Source: Rhizobium sp. 11515TR (GTDB lineage Bacteria > Pseudomonadota > Alphaproteobacteria > Rhizobiales > Rhizobiaceae). Taken from it: a stretch of DNA of 64,000 bases. How positions within the stretch are numbered: position 1 is the stretch's first letter; every line of letters begins with the position of its first letter. Position numbers and translations under genes: made by a program. Under the pieces are notes generated by a model. It was not told the origin of the DNA. It made no database searches and saw nothing but the letters and a program-made list of their open reading frames with translations. The DNA lies in the NCBI RefSeq assembly GCF_002277895.1, contig NZ_CP022998.1, positions 3,329,501 through 3,393,500 of the forward strand. Direction: 5' to 3'. Positions 8,386-16,769 of this stretch are shown here, in pieces.

Positions 8386-9381
8386 ATGACATTTCAAAGC
8401 AGTTCGCGTCTTTACGCTGCTGTTTCCTCCCTGTTGTGGCCCGCCATCTTCTGTGCCGGATTGACCGGTGCATATTTCGCCTTCGAATCGAATATGCATC
8501 TGCTCTGGTTTAACGTCGTCTATCTGTCGACGGTGGCGGTGATTGCCCTCTTCGAGCGGCTGATGCCTTATGAGAAGACCTGGCAGAGGCGCGATGGTGA
8601 GACGTTCAACGATATCGCCCACACGCTGCTGAACAAGGGCGGCGTACAGATCGCCGCTGCGATCGGCACCTCCTTCCCGATGGCCGTCGCGACAGTCGCG
8701 CAGCCCGCGCTGAGCTACCATTCGCATTTCTGGCCGGATCAATGGCCGATGGCGTTCCAGGTTGTGCTCGGCCTCGTCATCGCCGAGTTCGGCCTCTATA
8801 TGGCGCATCGCCTGGCGCATGAGCATCTGTCGCTCTGGCGCTTCCATGCCCTGCATCACAGCGTCGAACGGCTATGGGTCATCAACACAGGCCGTTTTCA
8901 CGTCATCGATACGCTGTTCAAGATCGCGCTCGGTCAGATTCCGCTCTATCTGCTCGGCGCGCCGTTGCCTGTCTTCCTCTGGATCGGCGCGGTTACGGCT
9001 TTCATCGGTCTGCTCACGCATTGTAACGTCGACATGCGCACCGGCCCACTCGACCTCATATTTTCGACTCCACGCCTCCATCGCTGGCATCATTCCAAGA
9101 TTCTTGCCGAAGGAAATACGAATTATGGGGAAAACCTCGTGATCTGGGATCAGCTTCTCGGCACTTTCTACAACCCGCCGCGTCCGTCCTCTACCGATAT
9201 CGGCATCACGGGCAAGGTAGCCAAGGGTTTTCTCGCTCAGCTCGTTCAGCCCTTCTCCCGGAAAGGCCGCAAGGAGATTATCGGCAAGAAACCCAAGGAG
9301 CTGATTCTCAAGGAAGAACAGGCCGCAAAGGCCGCCGCCGAAAGACAACGTGCCGCCGCCTCGATGCGCAACTCGGGCTGA
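8386..9381 (+). CDS. Sterol desaturase/fatty acid hydroxylase superfamily membrane enzyme
   Basis: A 331-residue membrane di-iron enzyme with four to six spans. The histidine clusters are HRLAHEH, HALHHS and HRWHHS, with a further His in LLTHCNVDM. ATG 8386 follows AAGGA. The family hydroxylates or desaturates lipids; rhizobial OlsE, which hydroxylates ornithine lipid head groups, belongs to it, but this gene cannot be equated with OlsE by eye. The basic, Ala/Lys-rich tail is cytoplasmic. A GC-rich hairpin follows the gene (stem 9399-9405 with 9419-9425). Confidence 0.85.
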   Translation: MTFQSSSRLYAAVSSLLWPAIFCAGLTGAYFAFESNMHLLWFNVVYLSTVAVIALFERLMPYEKTWQRRDGETFNDIAHTLLNKGGVQIAAAIGTSFPMAVATVAQPALSYHSHFWPDQWPMAFQVVLGLVIAEFGLYMAHRLAHEHLSLWRFHALHHSVERLWVINTGRFHVIDTLFKIALGQIPLYLLGAPLPVFLWIGAVTAFIGLLTHCNVDMRTGPLDLIFSTPRLHRWHHSKILAEGNTNYGENLVIWDQLLGTFYNPPRPSSTDIGITGKVAKGFLAQLVQPFSRKGRKEIIGKKPKELILKEEQAAKAAAERQRAAASMRNSG

Positions 9382-9398
9382 TGAGATGCACGAAAGGC

Positions 9399-9425
9399 GC
9401 ACCCGTTTCGCGTTTGGGCGGGTGC
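9399..9425 (+). terminator. Hairpin after the fatty acid hydroxylase gene
   Basis: GCACCCG (9399-9405) pairs with CGGGTGC (9419-9425). There is no strong T-tract, so termination is tentative. Confidence 0.35.
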
Positions 9426-9542
9426 ATTGTCGCGCATACCTTGTGGACAGAAACATCGTGAAAAATTGTAGCCCCGCAATATACGTATTTCGGTTTCAAT
9501 CCGAGAAGATCTTGTCATTTAACGTGTATTGAAAAAGGCAGG

Positions 9543-9565
9543 CTGGGGGTTTACCTAACTCCCAG
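9543..9565. promoter_or_regulatory. Inverted repeat upstream of the E1/KAS III fusion gene
   Basis: CTGGGGGTT (9543-9551) and AACTCCCAG (9557-9565) form a 9-bp stem with one G-T pair and a 5-base loop, 37 bases before the start codon. It could be an operator or a leader hairpin. The surrounding 9470-9600 is AT-rich and probably holds the promoter. Confidence 0.35.
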
Positions 9566-9602
9566 CATTTAATTGAGACGAAAGATCAGGAAAATCATTG
9601 AG

Positions 9603-12600
9603 ATGGAAGGGAGGTTTGCAACAGAATACCTTAAGCAACTTCACAGAATATTTTTCATTTCCAGAGAAATAGATCGGCTCGAGCGAGAATTCATCAAGCA
9701 GGGCATAGCACATTTTCACGTTTCCGGCGCCGGCCACGAGTCCACGGCGCTTCTCAACGAATTCCTTCAGGACGACGACTGGCTGCATCTCCATTATCGC
9801 GACAAGGCCTTGATGCTGGCACGCGGCATGCCCATTCGTGAGTTCTTTTCCAGCCTGCTTGCGACAGCCAATTCTCATTCCGCCGGTCGGCAGATGAGCG
9901 CGCATCTGTCTTCCCGTGCTCTCAACATCACGTCGATCGTCGGTCCCGTCGGCAACAATGCCCTGCATGCCGTCGGCGTCGCGGCATCATTGAAGCAAAA
10001 GCCCGGCATGCCGATCGCCATCTGTTGTGTCGGCGATGGCACCACGCAGCAGGGCGAATTCCTCGAAGCGGTCGCCGAGGCCGTACGCAGCCAATATCCC
10101 GTCGTCTTCGTCATCGAGGATAACAGCTTCTCCATCTCGACGCGCACAAGCAAACAGACCTTCTTCGATCTGCCCGCCGGCCAAGCTTCCTCTTTTTACG
10201 GCATCGATATCATCCGCACGGATGGCGACGATCTCACCGCATCGCGCGACGCTTTCCGCAAGGCCGTCCGCCATAGCCGCAACAACCGCGCGCCGAGCAT
10301 CGTGCTTTTGAATGTCGAGCGCCTTTCCGACCACACCAACGCCGACGATCAGAAGACCTATCGCACCCTGCTCGAAATCGAGGCGGGCTCTTCGCGCGAT
10401 CCGCTGCCGAACCTGCGGGCAATGCTGCACGAAGCCGGTGTCGACGCCGATGCGCTTCGGAAGATCGAACAGGAACTGATTGCCGAGGTGCAGGCGGAAG
10501 CCGCCCTTGCCCGCAAGGAAGATGCCCCGAAGGTCGAGCCGGAAGCGAAGGCTCCCTACCCCGCTTCCTTCGATAAGAAGGCAGAATATCGCGGCAACGA
10601 GAACGCCTCGACACTGACGATGCGCGAGGCGCTGAATGTCGTCCTCGACAAGCAGCTGGCCGCAAATCCCGAAGTCGTTCTCTTTGGCCAGGATATAGAG
10701 GATCCGAAGGGCGACGTTTTTGGTGTGACGCGCGGCCTCAGCACGAAATATCCCGACCGCGTGCGCAACGCCGCCCTCACCGAATCGACAATCGTCGGCA
10801 CGGCGGTCGGCCGCGCGCTGGCGGGCCAGCGCCCCGTCGCCTTCCTGCAGTTCGCCGACTTCCTGCCGCTCGCCTATAATCAGATCGTCTCTGAAATGGG
10901 CAGCATGTTCTGGCGCAGCAATGGCGCCTGGGAAGCGCCCGTCATCCTGATGGTGAGCTGCGGCGGTTATAAGCCCGGCCTTGGCCCGTTCCATGCCCAG
11001 AGCTTCGAGGGAATGTTGGCGCACACGCCGGGCATCGACGTCGTCATGCCCTCTAGCGCCGGCGATGCCGCCGGTCTGCTGAATGCCGCCTTCGAATCGC
11101 GGCGCCCGACGGTCTTCCTCTATCCAAAGGCCGTGCTCAACAACTCCGACGGCCGTACCTCCGAGGATCTGGACAAGCACTTCGTCCATCCCGGCCTGTC
11201 GCGCCATGTCGCCCGTGGCCGCGACATCACGCTCGTCAGCTACGGCAACACGGTTTCGCTCTGCGCCAATGCTGCAAGCGCCTTCGAGGCGCAGGGCTTC
11301 TCCGTCGAGGTGATCGATCTGCGCTCGATCTCGCCCTGGGATGAGAAGGAAGTGCTGGCGAGTGCACGGCGCACCCGCCGCCTGATCGTCGTCCACGAAG
11401 ACAATCGCACCGTTGGCATGGGCGCGGAAATCATCGCGACCGTCACCGAAAAGACCGATGTGCCGGTCGTCGTGCGCCGGCTGGCCCGTTCGGACGCTCA
11501 CATTCCCTTCAACTTCCGCAATCAGCTCGAAACGCTACCCTCCTATCGCAAGCTGGTCGACCTGATGGCCGAAGTCCTCGAATGCGAGGTTACCTGGCAC
11601 GAAGAGGACGACAGCGGCCCGACGGCAGCGATCAAGGCGATCGGCTCCGGCCCCGCCGACGAGAACGTCCTCGTGACGGATCTGCTCGTCAAGCCTGGCG
11701 ACAAGATCGAAGTCGGCCAGCTCGTTGCCGTCGTCGAGGCGACGAAAGCCTCCGTCGAAATCTGCGCCAATATCGGTGGCATCGTGCAGGAGGTCTTCGC
11801 CAAGATCGGCGACCAGATCGCCACTGACAGCCCGCTTCTGACCGTCGATGCCAACCGTGATCTCAGCGAACAGAATTTTGCGCTCGCTTCGGAGATTCAG
11901 AACAAGTTCGTGCTGCGGCGCCTGAAGTCGCATGTCATCCCGACGCTGCGCCGCCATACCGGCAGCTTCTCGGAAGTCGTCATCAACGGCATTGGCATCG
12001 CGACCGGCGCCCGCCGCGTCACCAACGAAGAAATCATCCATAACTGGCCGAACCGCCGCGCCGACGAAATCCTGGCGCTGACGGGCATCAAGAGTCGCTT
12101 CTGGGTCGGGCCAGACGAAGGCACGCTGAGCCTAGCCACAAAGGCCGCGCGCGATCTCCTCAAGCAGAACCAGATGTCGATCCACGATGTCGATCTGGTG
12201 ATCGCCGCCACCGGAACGCCCGACATCGCCACACCGTCGCTTGCAAGCCGCGTCGCGGTTGCCGTCGCGGAGGATGGAGTGCGGCCGTCGCTGGCTGCCT
12301 ATGACATGGGTGCCGCCTGCTCCGGCTATCTCTACGCGCTGCAGCAAGCCTATGATTTCATTGCACAGCAGAACGACGCCAAGGTGCTCATCATCACCTC
12401 GGAAGTCCTGTCGCCGCTGCTCGACATGAACGATTTCTCCACCGCAATCCTCTTCGGCGATGCCGCGACCGCCAGCCTGGTGACCAGCCGCGATATGGCG
12501 CGCAACCCGCTCTTCACCGCGAGCCGCCCGATCGTCAGCGGCCGGCCGGAACCGGGCGATCTGCTCTACGTTCCGCTGCCGGATGATGGCGTCATCGCGA

Positions 12601-12926
12601 TGAACGGCCGCTCGGTCTTCACCGAGGCCGTACATTCGATGACCCGCTCGATCGAAAATGCCTGCGTCGATGCCGGCATCGAGCTTGCCAATCTCGATCT
12701 GCTGGTGCCGCACCAGGCCAACCAGCGCATCATCGACACGATCGCCAAGCGCAGCGGCCGCCCGGCCCTCAGCGTCATCGAGACCTACGGCAATACCAGC
12801 TCATCAAGCATTCCGCTTGCCATGCTGCATGTCGCCAACGAACACACAGAGCCGCTCAATCTCGGCCTAGTGGCCTTCGGTGGCGGCATGACGGCAGGTG
12901 CTGCAATCGTACGGACCGTGAAGTAA
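9603..12926 (+). CDS. Fusion: 2-oxoacid dehydrogenase E1alpha-E1beta, lipoyl domain, KAS III
   Basis: A single 1107-residue protein with four modules. Residues about 1-295 are E1alpha, with the thiamine diphosphate motif GDG at 144-146 and Asn174. Residues about 338-655 are E1beta. A lipoyl/biotinyl domain (about 665-750) has the candidate modified Lys715 in VVEATKASVEI. A FabH-like ketosynthase (about 790-1107) keeps the full triad Cys906 (AACSGYL), His1037 (PHQANQ) and Asn1064 (YGNTSSSS). There is no E2 acyltransferase domain. Inference: an oxoacid is decarboxylated, the acyl group passes to the lipoyl arm and is condensed by the ketosynthase. Substrate and product are unknown. A terminator follows. 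Confidence 0.88.
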   Translation: MEGRFATEYLKQLHRIFFISREIDRLEREFIKQGIAHFHVSGAGHESTALLNEFLQDDDWLHLHYRDKALMLARGMPIREFFSSLLATANSHSAGRQMSAHLSSRALNITSIVGPVGNNALHAVGVAASLKQKPGMPIAICCVGDGTTQQGEFLEAVAEAVRSQYPVVFVIEDNSFSISTRTSKQTFFDLPAGQASSFYGIDIIRTDGDDLTASRDAFRKAVRHSRNNRAPSIVLLNVERLSDHTNADDQKTYRTLLEIEAGSSRDPLPNLRAMLHEAGVDADALRKIEQELIAEVQAEAALARKEDAPKVEPEAKAPYPASFDKKAEYRGNENASTLTMREALNVVLDKQLAANPEVVLFGQDIEDPKGDVFGVTRGLSTKYPDRVRNAALTESTIVGTAVGRALAGQRPVAFLQFADFLPLAYNQIVSEMGSMFWRSNGAWEAPVILMVSCGGYKPGLGPFHAQSFEGMLAHTPGIDVVMPSSAGDAAGLLNAAFESRRPTVFLYPKAVLNNSDGRTSEDLDKHFVHPGLSRHVARGRDITLVSYGNTVSLCANAASAFEAQGFSVEVIDLRSISPWDEKEVLASARRTRRLIVVHEDNRTVGMGAEIIATVTEKTDVPVVVRRLARSDAHIPFNFRNQLETLPSYRKLVDLMAEVLECEVTWHEEDDSGPTAAIKAIGSGPADENVLVTDLLVKPGDKIEVGQLVAVVEATKASVEICANIGGIVQEVFAKIGDQIATDSPLLTVDANRDLSEQNFALASEIQNKFVLRRLKSHVIPTLRRHTGSFSEVVINGIGIATGARRVTNEEIIHNWPNRRADEILALTGIKSRFWVGPDEGTLSLATKAARDLLKQNQMSIHDVDLVIAATGTPDIATPSLASRVAVAVAEDGVRPSLAAYDMGAACSGYLYALQQAYDFIAQQNDAKVLIITSEVLSPLLDMNDFSTAILFGDAATASLVTSRDMARNPLFTASRPIVSGRPEPGDLLYVPLPDDGVIAMNGRSVFTEAVHSMTRSIENACVDAGIELANLDLLVPHQANQRIIDTIAKRSGRPALSVIETYGNTSSSSIPLAMLHVANEHTEPLNLGLVAFGGGMTAGAAIVRTVK

Positions 12927-12964
12927 CCCGCGGTTCCTCCCCAACGCTCCACTCAAAGATTCAC

Positions 12965-12989
12965 AGCGCGGCCGATTGGCCGCGCTTTT
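12965..12989 (+). terminator. Rho-independent terminator of the fusion gene
   Basis: AGCGCGGCC (12965-12973) pairs perfectly with GGCCGCGCT (12978-12986) around a 4-base loop, and a short T run follows. Confidence 0.75.
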
Positions 12990-13139
12990 CATATGGTTTT
13001 TTCGCGTCCAATCACCACATATACGCGAGCTCACAACTTGCATGATCGCCCATAGGAGGAGGGAAGTATCAAATTTCTGCAACCTATGCGGCCTATCATT
13101 CATTACAATTCATTCATGTTTAACGCCATGTTCCCTTGA

Positions 13140-13160
13140 AAAGCACCGTAGCGGTGCTTT
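13140..13160. repeat. Perfect 9-bp hairpin before the TnpB-like fragment
   Basis: AAAGCACCG (13140-13148) and CGGTGCTTT (13152-13160) flank the trinucleotide TAG. The hairpin ends 11 bases before the ATG of the TnpB-like fragment. IS200/IS605 elements carry small subterminal hairpins at their ends, so this could be a relic of one. It could equally be an ordinary leader hairpin. Confidence 0.4.
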
Positions 13161-13171
13161 ACTTGAAGGCC

Positions 13172-13660
13172 ATGACAAAGACACACGCACCAACGCACCG
13201 CTCTCGTCTGCGATATGATCTCGCTCCCGATGACGAAGCGCGGCAGGCTCTGGATGAGACCTTTGCCGCATACGGGCAGATGATGAAACTCTTGGGCGAA
13301 ATCGTTCCGGACAGAGCCGGAGCAAATCTCGTCACGCTTCACGATCTTGCCTATGAGACGATCCGCGAACAAACCGCTTTGCCCGCGCGCCTCGTGACGC
13401 TGGGCTTGCGTGATTTTGCGGCCAATCGAGGCGGGCTTGCCGATTGGAACCGGCTACCGCTCGACGAAAAGCTCTTTGCCATCAAGGGTCCGTCAGACCT
13501 GACAATCTCGACGGTGCGCGGCCGTGTTGCCGTGCCCTTCGACGTGGCCGGCTATTTCAAAGGCTGGGATAGCAATATCCCCGCCTACCTGGTCGCCGAT
13601 GGAGGCCATTACGCGATTCACATCGGGGTAACACCAAACTCTCCCCGAACGGAGGATAAC
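13172..13660 (+). pseudogene. TnpB-like N-terminal fragment, in frame with pspA
   Basis: A 163-residue open segment that reads without a stop into pspA. It resembles the N-terminal part of IS605-family TnpB: an opening ARQALDETFAAYGQMMKLL, then an LHDLAYETIREQTALPARLV helix, then TVRGRVAVPF and a strand ending GGHYAIHIGV. Similarity stops at about residue 158, just before the pspA ribosome site. The RuvC nuclease and zinc-ribbon parts are missing, so it cannot be an active nuclease. Either it is a truncated insertion upstream of pspA, or it is expressed as an N-terminal extension of PspA. Confidence 0.5.
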
Positions 13661-14317
13661 ATGACGATGCATGAAGGCATTCTTTCCCGCATGGGGCGAC
13701 TGATTGCAGGCCTCGCCAATGCTGCGCTCGACACCGTAGAAGGCGCCAACAAGGTTGCCGTCATCGAGCAGGCTCTGCGCGAGATCGACGCCGCCGCCGA
13801 TGAAGCGCGCGCTGATCTCGGCAAGGCGCGCGCCGAGGAATACCGCATCCAGAGCCGCCGCAGCGAGATTGTCGCCGATCTCGACGCGCTCGACGTCAAG
13901 ATCCGGCTTGCGATCTCTGCCGACCGCGAAGATCTCGCCAAGGCCGGCGTCTCGCGCCAGATCGATCTCGAAGCCCAGATTGCGGCCCTCGACAAGGCGC
14001 TTGCGGATGCGAACGCACAGATCGACGAGGGTCAGAAGGCGCTTCAGGCTGTTCTAGCCGCGCGTCGCGAGGCGGAAGCGCGGCTTGTCGATTTCAAGCG
14101 CAGCATCGCCCGCCATGCTCCCGAAGAGGCAACGGGCGGAAATCCACGGCCGACACCGGTCGCTGGTGCAGCCCGCGCGGCAGCCACCGTTTCCCGCTTG
14201 ACCGGCGTCCCATCGGGCGAGCCCGCGACCAGCGCCGAGCTTGATGAGCTGGACCGCCTGCATCGGGAGCAGGCCATCGAAGCACGCCTTGCCCGCTTCA
14301 AGGCCAGCGGCCAGTAA
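13661..14317 (+). CDS. pspA: PspA/IM30 family membrane-stress protein
   Basis: A 218-residue, mostly helical coiled-coil protein typical of PspA/IM30. It starts MTMHEGILSRMGRLIAGLAN, with an amphipathic N-terminal helix followed by long heptad-rich helices. ATG 13661 is chosen because GGAGG lies six bases upstream and the sequence matches usual PspA starts. An open frame extends to 13172 through a TnpB-like fragment. PspA binds and stabilises the inner membrane under stress. It is followed at once by yqiJ and yqiK, a known arrangement with flotillins. Confidence 0.85.
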   Translation: MTMHEGILSRMGRLIAGLANAALDTVEGANKVAVIEQALREIDAAADEARADLGKARAEEYRIQSRRSEIVADLDALDVKIRLAISADREDLAKAGVSRQIDLEAQIAALDKALADANAQIDEGQKALQAVLAARREAEARLVDFKRSIARHAPEEATGGNPRPTPVAGAARAAATVSRLTGVPSGEPATSAELDELDRLHREQAIEARLARFKASGQ

Positions 14318-14320
14318 CCG

Positions 14321-14974
14321 ATGCACCTGTTTCTCGCATCCGAATGTGCGCCCTTTGCCATCGCGGCAATGATCCTGATCGGACTGACGGCAATCGAAAT
14401 CCTGTCGATGCTGCTTGGCTTCTCGCTAAGTGAACTCATCGGCAAGCCGCATTTCGAAGGTCACGATGGTGTGCTCGCCGGCCTGCTCTCCTGGATCAAT
14501 ATCGGCGGCGTGCCGCTGCTGATCCTGATCATGCTGGCCCTCGGCATCTTCGCCGTGACGGGTTTTGCCATCCAGACCGTGGCCGACGTGATCTGGGCGC
14601 CGCTGCCGGCAATCGCTGCCGCAGTGCCGGCCCTCGCCGTCACGATCCCTCTCGTCCGTGGCTCGACGCGAATGATCGCCAGGATCGTGCCGCGCGACGA
14701 GACCTATGTCGTCGAGGCCGATGACTTCGTCGGCCGTATCGGCACAGTTTCCATCGGTCCTCTGGATCAGGGTCTGCCCGGCCGCGTCAGCGTCAAAGAT
14801 GCGCATGGCAACTGGCATCAGTTGCGCGCCAGCGCCGCCAAGGGTGAAAGCCCCTTGCCGATCGGCGCCCAAGTTCTGCTTGTCGACCGCAAGGCCGACA
14901 TCTTCATCGCAGTTTCCGCCCCCTCGGACCTTGTGAGGTCCGATGACAAATCCTCTACGGAGCAACCTTCATGA
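14321..14974 (+). CDS. yqiJ: YqiJ-like OB-fold membrane protein (NfeD-type)
   Basis: A 217-residue protein with three membrane helices in the first 120 residues and a soluble OB-like domain from about 130 (VEADDFVGRIGTVSIGPLDQGLPGRVSV). It matches the YqiJ/NfeD partner of flotillins. It begins three bases after the pspA stop and its stop overlaps the yqiK start (ATGA), so the three genes are a coupled operon. It probably anchors the flotillin at the inner membrane. Confidence 0.83.
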   Translation: MHLFLASECAPFAIAAMILIGLTAIEILSMLLGFSLSELIGKPHFEGHDGVLAGLLSWINIGGVPLLILIMLALGIFAVTGFAIQTVADVIWAPLPAIAAAVPALAVTIPLVRGSTRMIARIVPRDETYVVEADDFVGRIGTVSIGPLDQGLPGRVSVKDAHGNWHQLRASAAKGESPLPIGAQVLLVDRKADIFIAVSAPSDLVRSDDKSSTEQPS

Positions 14975-16689
14975 ACGGCCTTTACGACCTTATTCTCCCC
15001 GCAGGCATAGGTCTCGTCCTGATCCTCGGGATCGGCTTCGTCCTTGCCTCGCTTTATGTGCGCTCGAGCCGCGATGAAGCCTATGTGCGCACCGGCCTCG
15101 GCGGCCAGAAAGTCGTGCTCGACGGCGGTTCCGTCGTGCTGCCGATTTTCCACTCGATCGCCCGCGTCAACCTCAAGACGCTGCGCCTGGAAGTCCAGCG
15201 CGGCGAGAACGACGCGCTGATCACCAAGGACCGCATGCGCGTCGATATCGGCGCCGAATTCTACGTCCGCGTCAAGCCGGACAGCTCCTCCATCGCGCTC
15301 GCCGCCCAGACGCTCGGCAACCGCACCAACGACAGCGAACAGCTGCGTCAGCTGATCGAAGCTAAGTTCGTGGACAGCCTGCGCTCGGTGGCGGCCACGA
15401 TGAGCCTCGATGCCCTGCAGGAACAGCGCATGGATTTCGTCAAGGCCGTACAGGATGCGGTCGGTTCCGACCTGCAGTCTAACGGTCTAGAACTGGAATC
15501 CGTGTCACTGACGCGCCTCGACCAGACCGATATCAAGCACTTCAACGCCAACAACTTCTTCGACGCCCATGGTCTGGCCGCTCTGACCCGCGTCACCGAG
15601 GCGCGCAAGAAGGAGCGCAACGAAGTCGTTCGCGATACCGAAGTCGCGATCGCCCAGAAAGACCTGGAAGCGCGCCAGCAGTCGCTCGCCATCGAGCGGA
15701 CGAAGCGCGAGGCCGAACTGAACCAGCAGCGCGACATCGCCAACAAGTCCGCCGCCACCCGCGCCGAGACCGCACAGCAGGAACAGGCCGCCAAGCGTGC
15801 GGAGGAGGAAGCCCGTATCGCCGCCGAACAGGCGATCGCCGAACGCGAGGCAGCTGCGAAACAGGCTCGCGAATCCGCCAACATCGACTCGACCCGCGCC
15901 GTGCAGCAACGCGATACCGAAGCCCGCCGCGATATTCAGATCGTCGCGCAGGAAAGCGCCATCGCGGTTGCCAACAAGAGCCGCGAAGAGTCTGAAGCCA
16001 AGGCAAAGGCAGAAGCCGCTCGCGCACTCGCTATCGCAGCCGAGGAAAAGGTCGGCACCGCCAAGGCAGTCGAGATCGCCGAACGCGAGAAGCAGATCGC
16101 CGTGATCGACGCGCAGAAGCGCGCCCAAACCCAGGCAACCGCCGTCACCATCGCTGCAGAAGCCGAAAAGCAGGCCGCGACCGACCAGGCCGACGCCATC
16201 AAGACATTGGCAACGGCAGAAGCCGACGCTGCGATCATCAAGGCCAAGGGTATTCTAGAAACCGGCAAGGCAACAGCCGAGAGCGAAGCGCTGCTCAACG
16301 AAGCGCGCAACAAGCTCAGCCCGGCCATCATCGAATTCGAGATCACCCGCGAGCGCATCCGCATCGTGCCCGCCGCCCTTGCCGAAGCGGTCAAGCCGAT
16401 CGAAAAGATCTCCGATATCCGGATCTTCGACACCGGCGGCATGCTCGGCCGCAATGGCAACGGTACGGGCGGCGGCAGTGGCGTCGGCCTCGGCGAAGGG
16501 CTTGCCGGCCAGCTACTCTCCTACCAGGCCAACAAGCCGATCCTCGACCGCCTGCTGAAGGAGGCCGGCTTCGACGGCGACAATGCCATCTCGGCCCTGC
16601 TCGGCAATCTCGATGGCAAGACCAATGCCGCCCAGCCCGAGGAAGAGGAATATTACGACGATGCCGAAGAGACGGATAAGCCTGCCTGA
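14971..16689 (+). CDS. yqiK: Flotillin family protein YqiK
   Basis: A 572-residue protein with one N-terminal membrane helix (about residues 5-28), an SPFH/band 7 domain (about 50-230) and a very long Ala/Glu/Lys-rich coiled coil (about 230-460). It ends with a Gly-rich segment (GNGTGGGSGVGLGEG) and an acidic C-terminus. This is the standard bacterial flotillin layout, forming oligomers that organise membrane microdomains. It is the last gene of pspA-yqiJ-yqiK and is followed by a strong terminator. Confidence 0.9.
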   Translation: MNGLYDLILPAGIGLVLILGIGFVLASLYVRSSRDEAYVRTGLGGQKVVLDGGSVVLPIFHSIARVNLKTLRLEVQRGENDALITKDRMRVDIGAEFYVRVKPDSSSIALAAQTLGNRTNDSEQLRQLIEAKFVDSLRSVAATMSLDALQEQRMDFVKAVQDAVGSDLQSNGLELESVSLTRLDQTDIKHFNANNFFDAHGLAALTRVTEARKKERNEVVRDTEVAIAQKDLEARQQSLAIERTKREAELNQQRDIANKSAATRAETAQQEQAAKRAEEEARIAAEQAIAEREAAAKQARESANIDSTRAVQQRDTEARRDIQIVAQESAIAVANKSREESEAKAKAEAARALAIAAEEKVGTAKAVEIAEREKQIAVIDAQKRAQTQATAVTIAAEAEKQAATDQADAIKTLATAEADAAIIKAKGILETGKATAESEALLNEARNKLSPAIIEFEITRERIRIVPAALAEAVKPIEKISDIRIFDTGGMLGRNGNGTGGGSGVGLGEGLAGQLLSYQANKPILDRLLKEAGFDGDNAISALLGNLDGKTNAAQPEEEEYYDDAEETDKPA

Positions 16690-16712
16690 GGGCTAGCCTG
16701 ATCGCTCAAAGC

Positions 16713-16746
16713 AAAACCCCGGAATCCACGAGGATTCCGGGGTTTT
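16713..16746. terminator. Bidirectional terminator between yqiK and the hydroxylase gene
   Basis: A perfect 15-bp stem (16713-16727 with 16732-16746) is bounded by A4 on one side and T4 on the other. It serves the convergent genes ending at 16689 (+) and 16770 (-). Confidence 0.85.
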
Positions 16747-16769
16747 GTTAAATCAATCAGCCGATCAGA

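Noticed and set aside
9987..11501. 504-codon open frame on the minus strand
   Set aside because: It lies wholly opposite the E1alpha/E1beta part of the fusion gene. Its product is low-complexity and has no recognisable domain, as expected for the antisense of a GC-rich gene.
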